Of a stretch of DNA of 64,000 nucleotides, positions 33,257-42,586 are shown in pieces (position 1 is the first letter of the stretch; each line of letters opens with the position of its first letter). The stretch covers positions 11,098,001 to 11,162,000 of the forward strand of contig OY540821.1 of NCBI GenBank assembly GCA_961205875.1, given 5' to 3'. The stretch comes from Sialis fuliginosa. Taxonomy: Eukaryota > Arthropoda > Insecta > Megaloptera > Sialidae. The notes beneath the pieces are model-generated. The model was not told the origin of the DNA and ran no database searches. It saw only the letters and a program-made list of their open reading frames with translations. A program made the position numbers and the translations under genes.

Positions 33257-33283
33257 ATGTTTGGGAGTATGTCTACCAGAAAG
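33257..33283 (+). CDS. Candidate 27-nt microexon
   Basis: A T-rich tract (TACTTTTTTGTTGCAG, ending 33256) gives a textbook 3' splice site, with TGATTTA and TTAATGAAATTAAT upstream as possible branch points. After 27 bases comes GTATGTAAC, a good 5' splice site. All three frames are open: MFGSMSTRK, CLGVCLPE, or VWEYVYQK. Only the last joins in phase to the single open frame of the candidate exon at 34076. I recognise no protein. It may be chance, because short acceptor-donor pairs arise in AT-rich DNA, but both sites are strong. Confidence 0.4.
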
Positions 33284-34075
33284 GTATGTAACATTTTTTT
33301 ATTTGTTATTTGTAGAATAGGGTAATTTTATTTTATATCTGTTGGTATAAAGAATTATGAATGTACAATAATCTCGAAAAGCCGATCTAAATAGTAGAGA
33401 CATTTAAGAAAGTATTGGTTGTATCAATAATTAGTTTTTTTATAAATAATTGAAAAAAAAAAATTTTCAATTTAAATATTCCAAAATTAAAATTTTTCAT
33501 TAAATCAAAATAAATAAATAAATATTATTTGTTTTTTGGACTTTTTCTCTAAAGTTAACAGTTGTTAATTAAAAAATGTCAAAATTCTTTAATTATTTTG
33601 TGAAATGTCTTGAAAAAATGAAGACTTAATTTTATTTCAACGAAAGTTTTTTTTATTTTTTACGGAAAACGCAATTCTGCAACAAAAAAGGCGTTTCCAT
33701 TTAAAAAACAAAACATGAGCTTCAGACCTCCACCAAAAATAATTTTGATAACGCTATTATCTTAAATAGAGCTTCTTACAATCGTTGTTCTGTTATTTAC
33801 AAATTTCAGGCTTACTCTTGATTTTTATCTATCTTTTTCTACCATATAACGAACCCTGTTGCTCACTGAGAAATACCTTAACTCCTTTTCATATTTATGC
33901 CCTCCTGATTTCTGTGTATGCAATTTTTCTTTATTTTTATTTTTTAAGAATAAATCTTTTCATATACGCTTATAGCGATTTCACATATAATAAAAACCAT
34001 ATTTAAATTGGCGGTACTTAAAAAATTATTCTAAAGAACTTCCCATACATTTTTACCTATCTTTGGTCATTGTAG
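33284..34075 (+). other. Candidate intron (792 bp)
   Basis: Begins GTATGT and ends with a pyrimidine-rich tract and TAG (34073-34075). It is strongly AT-rich. A second acceptor-like site (TTTCAG near 33809) is followed by no donor and is not used in this model. Confidence 0.3.
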
Positions 34076-34226
34076 AACCAACAACATCTATTTCAAGTAC
34101 TTACTTACAAATTGCTCTAAGTTTAAAACAAAATTCTGTTGAATCTGTTCAACAAATCAACACAGCTGCTACCGCTTTGAGAGATCATTTAGCACTTCCT
34201 GGGCGGGGAGTGGGGGGGGTAGAGGG
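34076..34226 (+). CDS. Candidate 151-nt exon with helical peptide
   Basis: The upstream tract TTTTTACCTATCTTTGGTCA-TTGTAG makes a plausible acceptor. The end is G|GTAAGTACG at 34227, a near-consensus donor. Only one frame is open (2 bases, 49 codons, 2 bases). It gives a T/S-rich start, then YLQIALSLKQNSVESV and QQINTAATALRDHLALPG, an amphipathic, helix-forming stretch with V/I/A/L every three or four residues, then a glycine-rich tail encoded by a G-rich run. The frame continues upstream into the putative intron, so openness alone is weak evidence. No known family recognised. Confidence 0.3.
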
Positions 34227-34494
34227 GTAAGTACGATCACTTGTAGGTGTATTGTGTAAGGTCCTACTCACGGAGCTGTACACCAGGGTTTTGTTTTAAT
34301 AATATCTTACTTATAAAGAAAACTACTTTTATATGTAAATGTACTGCTTATTTAAGCATTGTTTGCTTCAAATAAAATCTAAATAACCGGCCACACTACT
34401 TCTTAATTTATAGCGTGCAGTAAATACTGCGTGTATGAGCAGTAAATAATAGGAATCGTGAGAAATTATTTTGAACAAAAAGAGTATTTTTATT
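34227..34494. other. Putative intron start, no further exon seen
   Basis: Follows the GTAAGT donor. No acceptor-donor pair with an in-phase open frame was found downstream with confidence. Confidence 0.35.
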
Positions 34495-34735
34495 TTTAAC
34501 CAACTTCAAAAAAAGGAGGAGGTTCTCAATTCAACAATTTTTTTAAAAATACTTAAAAAACCTAAAAACACTGGAAAAAGTATATAATAATTAAATATAA
34601 AAAGTTTTGAAATCGGTGTGAAACCAATAAAAAACACTTTAAAAAAGAAAAAATTAAAACCGACTTCAAAAACTGTATTTTTAATTTTTTTAAAGTCGGT
34701 TTTATTTTTTTCTAAAAAACACATTTTATATGTGT
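34495..34735 (+). repeat. Interspersed repeat (AACCRACTTCAAAAAAAGGAG)
   Basis: Starts AACCAACTTCAAAAAAAGGA, GGAGGTTCTCAATTC. Its distal part has AAAACCGACTTCAAAAA facing TTTTTTAAAGTCGGTTTT (34656-34703), a 17-bp hairpin. This motif pair is a common lepidopteran repeat signature; the element class is not established here. Confidence 0.55.
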
Positions 34736-35694
34736 TTTCATATTTAGAGGCCCCATTGAAAAAATAATTCAGTTAAATAAAAATTATTAAACAATTTGTT
34801 AGCTAAGGTTACCGTAATATTGTAAAACCTTTTTTGCTCTTCAGTAACTAAAAAAATTATGTAACCATTTCTTCGAGACTCCTTTTGGATACTCTTATCT
34901 TAATTATCTCTCGAATATTCATCTAATCTATTTAATAAAAGTATTCACTGTCAGAGCAACAAAAAATTACTCCATTTTTCAACAATTCTTTTAAAAATCT
35001 TATGTATAATACCTTTTATACAACTCTCTGAATATATTTCTTACAGACTTTCACCATCTCTTTCTATTCATTGAAAATTTCTAAGTGTGTGTTTCCTTCA
35101 CTGCAAAAACGAATGGACCAATGAGAACTCGATTAATACATGTCCATTGAACAAATAACGATTGTTATGTTTTTGATCATTTCTTGTATGTATGGATGAA
35201 TTCAGATCATGAATAAAAGAAATATGAATACATACGTCTTTTCCATTTTCTTCTGTATTACATTATCTGACATAATGAGCATTTTATTGTATGATGATTG
35301 TATTGATTTTTCTTATTTTCTGAAGAAAACTAGGTTACATTATATATAATATAATATATTAATAAAACTCTATCAACTTTTAGCACAATCGTAGATGGTC
35401 TACTTAAAACTGATTTTAAATCTTCAGAATAAATATGAACATTCGGTTTCAGCCAAAATTAGTTAAAGCTTTTGGTAAGCGAATGGTAAAAAAGGTCATT
35501 CAATTAAAAATCGATTTTTTTTTTTAAATAAAATACCGGAAAAGGAAAAAAAAGGTTACTCAATTTTACATCGATTTTTTTAATGAAATATCAGAAAAAA
35601 AGAAAATAAATGCCAAAAACCGACCTCTGGTCGGACTTTAATTATAACAGAAGGGCTGTCATCTAGTCCTTGCAGTTGATTTATTTAATCTTAA
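34736..35694. other. No gene seen
   Basis: AT-rich; AACCGACCTCTGGTCGGACTT palindrome at about 35618-35638. Confidence 0.45.
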
Positions 35695-35832
35695 CAAAAA
35701 TACTCTACAAAAAATTGTCTATACAATTTTAACGTTACATGCATCGTTCTTGAATTATTTTGAAAAACTTGACCCAATAAACAAAATACAATATAATCGA
35801 TTCACGAATTGAGGGGCAGACAGACAGACACG
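35695..35832 (+). repeat. Family K copy 2
   Basis: CTCTACAAAAAATTGTCTAT, ACATGCATCGTTCTTGAATT, ATTTTGAAAAACTTGACCCA, ending in GACAGACAGACAC. Matches 37150-37430 and 63503-63602. Confidence 0.5.
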
Positions 35833-37149
35833 TAACGCCAAGTATTTATTTTGAACTGAAATGGAAAGATCAAATATAAATTTTGAAATAACTTCCTCTT
35901 CTATCCTTTGGATAAAAACTGCAAAGTATGGAACATTGTCTTTCTTACCTATATTTTCTGAATACAAATATGTCATTGATATTATAATCTCATTGATCTT
36001 TCATAGGTAAACATTTTTCATAATACGAATAGTAAAGTAAATAAATATGAACATCCGTATGTTTATACAAGCGGGTGATTTCAGATCTGAATGATAGTTA
36101 TATTCGCAAGTTCGCAATGGCACAAGGAGTCGAGTAATCCATCATTATGTCAGAAATGTAAATATACCAACAGTACAGTCTATTCAATTCATTCAAAGCT
36201 TCTATAGAGTATATCATGTACAAATACTAGACAGATATAGGTATCTTTCACACAGTAGTTATATGTAGCAGAGGTTCTAAACATTCTTTTGTCCATGACT
36301 CGTTACCTTTAGTAAATTCTGTTCTTAACATTGCGTTGTAACTTTTAAAATTTTAAGCTTATTTCAGGATTTTTTTTCGTAACAAAATAAAATATAATCT
36401 TTTCAATCTTTTTATATGTTTTTGGGCTTAAAGGGGACTCCTCAAAAAAAGGTGGTAGGATTTGTAGTGATTTGAAACAAAAAAATCAAATATATTTTTA
36501 TTTTATAGACTTGTCTTTATCTTAAAAATTTTATTCGCAATTTTGAAAATCGATATGTAATAATGGAAATCGTCAAACTTTGAATATGTTTTGTGAATAT
36601 ATGTGTAAGTATTATGTATAATATAAGTTTATATTATATTCTGAATCTAAATATTTGTCTGTATTAACACGTAATCTACCGGAATTAAGTTTCATAAATA
36701 TTTATGGCTAATTAATGAGAGCAATTGTCTAAGAAGTTTATTATGAAATCAGCATCGCGAGTACAATGTTGTCCTTTGTTAGAAATAATGATAATAAATA
36801 TTTCGCTAAATGTTATTGTATTAATGTTGATATTAAGACACGCATATTATTAACACTTTATATTGTTAAAGGGGAATACTTAATCTTCACAGATTAGATA
36901 GTTAAAGAAAAAAAACTGCCAATTAAGTGAATGCACACCAAAGATACAATTTTTTGGTTAACCATTTAATTTTTATACATTTTTATTAGAAAATATTAAT
37001 TCAGAATTTTTGTTAATACGCGCCTGGTTATTTTTTCCTATATTTTAAATTTTTTAAGAATTTCAATCTAAATCAAAATTTTTCTACTATGCAAAGGTTT
37101 AAAATGTCAATATAAATAGCTATTGAAGAAAACAAATGACCTTTTTATA
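35833..37149. other. No gene; possible conserved non-coding patch
   Basis: Mostly AT-rich. At about 36655-36820 there is a low-repeat stretch with TTTATGGCTAATTAATGAGA, GCAATTG and TTTATTATGAAATCAGC, i.e. clustered TAAT/TTTAT homeodomain-type words. This may be regulatory, but AT-rich DNA gives such words easily. Confidence 0.3.
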
Positions 37150-37430
37150 GAAAATTGAATGCTCTACAAAAAAGATTTTATAAAATTTTCACGTAAAATG
37201 TGTCGTTCTTGAGATACCTTGAAAAAATAACTATTTTAGAATGCCATTTTGATGATTTTTATATGGGACCATCTACTAGCTACACTAACTTTAAACCAAA
37301 TTTCATTAATATCGGTTCTATGGTTCATGAGTTCAAGAAACAGACAGACAGACACAGAGCGAAAAGTGTTTGTCTTGATCTGGAACGGAAAATTTTGAAA
37401 TCTGAAATTTTTTTTGATAAATGATTAAAA
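37150..37430 (+). repeat. Family K copy 1
   Basis: AGAAAATTGAATGCTCTACA, AAATTTTCACGTAAAATGTG, TCGTTCTTGAGATACCTTGA, ...ACCAAATTTCATTAATATCG, CAGACAGACAGACACAG. The later blocks resemble those of Helitron-like families, so K may belong to the same broad group. The open frame 37200-37424 is incidental. Confidence 0.5.
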
Positions 37431-38121
37431 ATTTAATCACCGCGGAAGCCCTACTTTTAAATCATGTTTCTTTTCGTTGTATCAAATTCCAATCAAACAA
37501 ATGTAGATACATATATTAATCATATATTCTGAATTCTTTTAGGAAACCTTAATAATGAAAAGATTAGGTACCTCCAAGAATAACATAACTGTAACCGGTA
37601 TACTATAATATAGAAGTTACAATAGAGCTAAACACCTGTCTACCTGCAAATTGCTACAGGCCAAAACCCATCCATTTTATTGTTTGACCGTTTAGCACCA
37701 CTACATGTTGTGATATGTAAATATGTACTCGAAACCAAAACATTTCATAAGTTAATACAGGTATACTCATCTGTACAATTTTTGTTTGTTTATTTTCATC
37801 ATAATTGAAGTGATATTTGTGCAGACTCCCAAAAAAAGAACTCTGGTGGTTTGTTTTGTAAAAGTACATATATTTACAATTACATATTGCTCGAATTTAT
37901 ATGTAAATATTCCAGTAGATGCTTTGACGTAGAAGTACGTAACTTTGAAACCGTATATCTCCGAAATTAATGATCGTAGAGCAATAAATAAAATGTCAAT
38001 AAATAGCTTATAGAGTCCCATTTATAATAAAAATCAAGTTTTAACCCTCCATTTATAAAAAATAACAATAAACGTTATTAGTTGTTTTTATTTTTATAAC
38101 TCAAGTCTTAATTATCTACCA
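37431..38121. other. No gene seen
   Basis: AT-rich; overlapping minus frames at 37654-38021 lack any motif. Confidence 0.5.
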
Positions 38122-38346
38122 TCCATACTAATTTTATGTGTGTGTCTGTCATTCTGTCTATTTATTTGCTACCTTTTCTCAGCTAAACCTCTGAATCGAT
38201 CTTGATGAAATTTAGGGTTAGTTTAGTGACATCTAGCGTGCAAACGCTAAAATAAAAACCTGTTTTATCGACTATCATACAGAAATCTGTATTATTCACC
38301 TAACCTAACTTAAATTCCACACGAACGAAGTTGCAACTAACATTAG
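38122..38346 (+). mobile_element. Helitron-like element, family B (plus), diverged
   Basis: TCCATACTAATTTTATGTGT, GTCTGTC, ATCGATCTTGATGAAATTTA, AACCTGTTTTATCGACTATC, then ACACGAACGAAGTTGCAACT at the decayed 3' end. The AAAACAGGTTT/TCGACTATCAT insert is shared with copy 3683. Confidence 0.65.
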
Positions 38347-39504
38347 GTATTTATATAGAAAGTTGTGTTAGACAGACAGACAGACACAGTATTGATTCCA
38401 TATTCGGTACAGAACATGAAATGAAATATTTATTTTTTATAATTTTTAATTAAAAATACGTTTTTGAATTTATTTTTAAAATCTCCACAAGATCTTGACA
38501 AAATATAATTGTAAATATTTTATTAGTTAATCGTACTGCAAGTAAGGAAAAATGTCTTAAAATAGAACAAAGCATTTTATTCGACGAAACTAAAAATAAA
38601 TTAATATTAAAATGCGTCGTCATTTGCGTTTTCAGCAAACAATGAATTTTAATATTTCACAAATTCTGTAATGAAGACATTTCATTGTGTTTTATTTAGC
38701 ATACACAATTAGAGTTCAAATAAAAAAATGACTTCATAAAAAGATCTCACAAACGGTGGACTGGGTTCCATTTAAGAAAGTGCAAGCAGGTCACGCTAAT
38801 TTGCTTGACTTTTATTATGTTAATGGGCGCAGCGCTGTTTATTATGTGACAAGATAAGAATTTTATTTAATAAAAATTTAGACAGATCGTATAACGACGT
38901 TTAAATTAATTACAAAAAGTACGTATACGTGAATAATGTAAATTTGATATTTAGACAGGGTTGGTCAAATATTTTTCTAGCTGTTTAGTTGCAACTAACT
39001 TAGTTGCAGATAACTTAGAGGAAGACGATGAAGAATTTGACATAAATTTATTTTTTATTTGACTTAACCATAAAGACGAACTCATCTGAATTTTACCTTC
39101 AGTTCTTTTAAAATTTTTTTGGATGTTGACTCGAATTAATATTTTTTTATAGTAATTTCTTACATAATTCGCTCAGTTATACTGATTTTATTTTAAATCC
39201 ATATTTTTTTATAATAATACCGCTCTATCTTTGGCTGAAAAAAACATAAAACCTTGTTTCAACCATCGTATTGTTGAAACAACTGAAATTCAGTTGAAGC
39301 AGTTACAAAACGGCCAATCTCGCGGCGAAGTTGGCACCATATTTTTTTTCAGTGTGCGAAACTATCAGTAATTTTTTTTTTATTTGTGATTACATATTAT
39401 ACTACTTAGTCAGTGGGACGTTATACAGTAATATAAGCACTTTAGGCAACTACCAGGGGTGCCTTTTTTGCTCTTCAAATAACTTTGGCCAAAACCTTTC
39501 GGTA
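38347..39504. other. No gene; possible regulatory stretch
   Basis: A GACA run lies at about 38372-38388. The segment 38740-38880 looks unique and holds GGTCACGCTAATTTGCTTGA, TTTATTATGTTAATGGGC, GCAGCGCTG and a second TTTATTATGTG. This is a candidate enhancer-like stretch on motif density alone. Confidence 0.3.
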
Positions 39505-40262
39505 TGTCACAGGCGACTTTCTCTGAAACTCGTGGATGAAAATTTTGAAATTTAGCATGGCTCAATTCGTGAGGTTAGAACAGAACTAACTTAAGTCCAT
39601 ATTGTTGATTTTTCAGTACAGCAATTGAAAAGTTGTAAATGTGCAATGTACATGATTGTATTGCTTTATCGAAGGACTGTTTGGCTAATTTTATACATAT
39701 AAACAAAATATTACTATGAATGTACAATTTTAACTAAGTCTTCTAACAATTATTGATGAAAAGCATGATTAATTCAAAATCGAGGAAAAAGGACTTAGGA
39801 TAGTTATGTTCTAACCCCACGAATTATAGATGTGAAGTATTAAAAGTTTAATTTTGATTCTGGTGTTTAATTTCAGGGGGTACATTGGGAAATGGGAAAA
39901 TTCAAGGGCATGGTGTTGTAGGGTGTCAAATGAAAGCTTATTGCAGCGCAAATTCAACAATGTATTATATGATATGTTTTTTTATGCATTTTTCGGGAAA
40001 AACGCTTAAAAACCCTTATCATCGAAAGGATTGCTCAGAACATTGAGAATTAGGTATAGATTGAGCCAAACTATCAGGATTGAAAAATTCTAGCGCAATC
40101 AGTTGTTATAAACAAATTAATTGTTTATTTCCTTATAACTACCGAACCATTGGTTTTAGAAAAAAAGTATTTAAAAAAAAATTTCACGATGTAAGGAACA
40201 ACTTTTGTCCTTTTTTTAATTTTCAGTAATTTAAGTGGGGGGTTGATGGCACGGAACACTAA
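39505..40262 (+). repeat. Family H copy 1
   Basis: TCACAGGCGACTTTCTCTGA, AATTTCAGGGGGTACATTGG, GAAATGGGAAAATTCAAGGG, GGGTGTCAAATGAAAGCT, ATGCATTTTTCGGGAAAAAC, CACGATGTAAGGAAC, AATTTAAGTGGGGGG, TGATGGCAC. All recur in order at 45365-45870. No protein recognised. Confidence 0.75.
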
Positions 40263-40653
40263 TTATACAAGTTTGTCTTTTTTTTCGTAACGAGTGTAGT
40301 TTATTATAATAATTCGTACTATGTATTTAAATGCCAGAAATAACATTATATAATTTCAAGATTTGATTTCTCCTTATTTTACCTACATACAAATAAATAC
40401 AAATTGTATGAATTCACATAGCGTTAAACAATTAACACAGAATGTATGATTTTATATTTCAATTACATCAAACAATAACACTGGAGTGTAACAAAAACCT
40501 GTACAAAGTGTTCCGACAAATATAATCACCATTAAAATGATTCTACGTGTTTTAACAACAATGTATCCCGGACGAAGCTACTGTTTTCATAGCGCGAGAA
40601 ACTGTGACGAACGATCATAAACAGTGGTCCTATAAAAACAGTGTACCACTGGT
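40263..40653. other. No gene seen
   Basis: TCCTATAAAAACAGTG near 40628 recurs near 41856, on the other side of the nested-element cluster. Confidence 0.4.
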
Positions 40654-41053
40654 TTAACCCTTTAAACGCTACCATATAGCAAAATACTTATTCCTAAAAA
40701 TGTGCACACTTCCCTAGAAAAATCAATGTGGTCTAATTTTATTGTTTATTTACATTTTCTTTTCGTGATGTCAATTTTGCTTGAAATTGCATATAAGAAA
40801 GTTAATACTCCTGTGTAGTTTATTAAGGACTACTGTTTTAGTAAAAAAATGTTTTTTAATATAATTTTTATTTTACATAAATATAAAATTTATTTACATA
40901 CAAAAATGAATAAACAAAAGTTAGAGTGAAGGATTTTACTGAATATTTCACTGAAATTTACATTTTTTCTAAAATAAAAGTCGATTTCTGCGTGTAATGG
41001 TGTTTTCAAACCGTAAACTATAGTCGGGAAAAAAATACAATCGATTTTTCTAA
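40654..41053 (-). mobile_element. TTAA-flanked MITE, family P copy 3 (inverted)
   Basis: TTAA-CCCTTTAAACGC at the left edge, then GTGGTCTAATTTTATTGTTT, ATTTACATTTTCTTTTCGTG and GGGAAAAAAATACAATCGAT are the reverse complement of 2509-2863. The other end is cut by the family F fragment. Confidence 0.65.
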
Positions 41054-41054
41054 T

Positions 41055-41150
41055 TCTAAGCTAACGCTATTTGTGAGGTGTCAAATCGTTATGAATTTTC
41101 TCGAAATTTTAGAGCAGTAATAATAAATGTATAGTAATGTAAATGTTATT
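41055..41150 (+). repeat. Family F fragment
   Basis: AAGCTAACGCTATTTGTGAG, GTGTCAAATCGTTA, GAGCAGTAATAATAAATGTA match 6868-6960. Confidence 0.55.
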
Positions 41151-41760
41151 CATTTTTTGAGGTACACATATCACCATTGCTCTTAGATTACCGATTTCTA
41201 TACAAAATAATTAGAGGATTGCAATCGGGAGAGTTTGGCGGTTATTCATTCTTTAATAAGAAAATCAACCAAATTTTTCTTACACCATGCTTGAATAATG
41301 TTTGCTGTATGGGAGGGGGCTCCATCTTGTTGAAATCAATAATAATTTTTGGTATTTAGGATGACAACTTTCTTCAATAGTTCCTCTAAATAGTATTTTG
41401 CATTGATTTTTACTCCTTTTTCAATAAAAATAAAGGGTAATTTGTCTCTTGGGATTCTAGAATCTTGGTACATGTTTTTTGTCTTCCGGGATGTCCTCAA
41501 TCCTAGCAGATCAAACTCTGTCATACTGGGAGTTGTGGGATTGCTCCAGAACAAATAACTTCTCATCAGAAAATATAAATTCATCAATATTATTTCTCGA
41601 TATACTATCATGCTCGAATGATATACTAGATAACAGAACGGTACTTTTTTTGTGTTTTGATAAAGAATGGGTTGCTAACGCCAATAACGGTACATCGTCA
41701 ATAAAGAGTTGTATCAGAATTTAACTGTTACCGTGTATTATTATAATTTCCGTAACATTA
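41150..41760 (-). pseudogene. Tc1/mariner transposase relic
   Basis: Read on the minus strand in more than one frame, the DDE core is recognisable: FIFSDEKLFV at about 41553-41582 (first catalytic Asp), KLPFIFIEKGVKINAKYYLE, FQQDGAPSHTA at 41303-41335 (second Asp), and PPNSPDCNPL at about 41212-41240, near where the third acidic residue should be. The usual ~20 residues before FQQD are missing. In-frame stops and at least two frame changes show it is dead. The opposite-strand ORFs here are shadows. Confidence 0.88.
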
Positions 41761-41784
41761 TTTATGATAAGTGTGTTCTTAACA

Positions 41785-41805
41785 CATTGGTCGTCAAGGG
41801 GTTAA
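41785..41805 (-). mobile_element. Solo TTAACCCCTTGACG-type end
   Basis: Complement of TTAACCCCTTGACGACCAAT. A piggyBac-style TTAA terminus; its own partner was not identified. Confidence 0.35.
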
Positions 41806-42280
41806 TACAATTCCTGTTCGTACTTAAGCGATGCAATGGCAGCTTACATCAACAGATCCTATAAAAACAGTGCAACGCTTGAAGTGCTCAGTGAAAACTG
41901 CTTTCCTTACGAAGACACTGTATTTAATTAACTGTATGTGAGAGAGAGATTATGTAAACATATTAGCCGAACGCCCACGGTCCATGTATTATGTTCATTT
42001 TGAGGATGCTGTAATTATAGTTGGGACGTTGTATTGCACAAAGACGTTAAGCTAACTTTACTTTAAGCATATGTGTTACTTGTAACATGTTAATATTACG
42101 TTTCAACTGTTCTTTGTTTCGGTTCGTCGTTTTTGACTCATTTAATGTTTAGGTTGTTTTTATGTTTTAATTAAAGATCAATGTTTCTAGATCTTTTGGT
42201 TTGTACTTTTCGAACCAACCCTTTCTCCTACATAACTCATTGTTGTATATATTTAATTAATCTATGCATAACAAAGAGAG
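41806..42280. other. No gene seen
   Basis: AT-rich; nothing recognised apart from the TCCTATAAAAACAGTG word noted above. Confidence 0.45.
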
Positions 42281-42332
42281 GCAGACAGAGAAATAGACAC
42301 CACACTTTCGCATTTATAATATTAGTATGAAT
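42281..42332 (-). mobile_element. Helitron-like fragment, family B
   Basis: AGGCAGACAGAGAAATAGAC, CACTTTCGCATTTATAATAT, TAGTATG is the family's 5' end in reverse. Only this end is present. Confidence 0.6.
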
Positions 42333-42382
42333 TTTTCTGCAACAAGATCGCTCATATTAACACCAAGTTGGTTTAATAAAGA

Positions 42383-42586
42383 CAGTAGAACCTCTATAAG
42401 TCGAAGTTCAAGGGTTTAGAGTAATAGAGGCGACTACAATTAAATAATTTCCACTTGTAGGCGTCATCAAAAGAACACATTGAGTTAACTAGGTCGAAAA
42501 ACGATAAGTTCGAGTTATAGAGGGTAAAAATGTATAGAAAATATCTAAGGAAATTGTAGTTAGTTCGAGTTATGGAGGGTTTATAC
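42383..42586. mobile_element. Pogo/Tigger-like MITE
   Basis: CAGTAGAACCTCTATAAGTC, GAAGTTCAAGGG on the left, and inverted counterparts TTCGAGTTATAGAGGG and TTCGAGTTATGGAGGGTTTA on the right. The CAGTAGAACCTCNATAA-CGAA pattern is typical of pogo-type ends. No transposase. A frame at 42572-42844 begins in its end and is incidental. Confidence 0.6.

Noticed and set aside
41479..41724. 81-codon + ORF
   Set aside because: It is the antisense shadow of the Tc1/mariner transposase relic.
40654..41805. A single 1.15-kb TTAA-to-TTAA transposon enclosing the mariner relic
   Set aside because: Comparison with 2509-2863 shows that the left TTAA end belongs to a ~400-bp family P copy; the right TTAA end is a different sequence.
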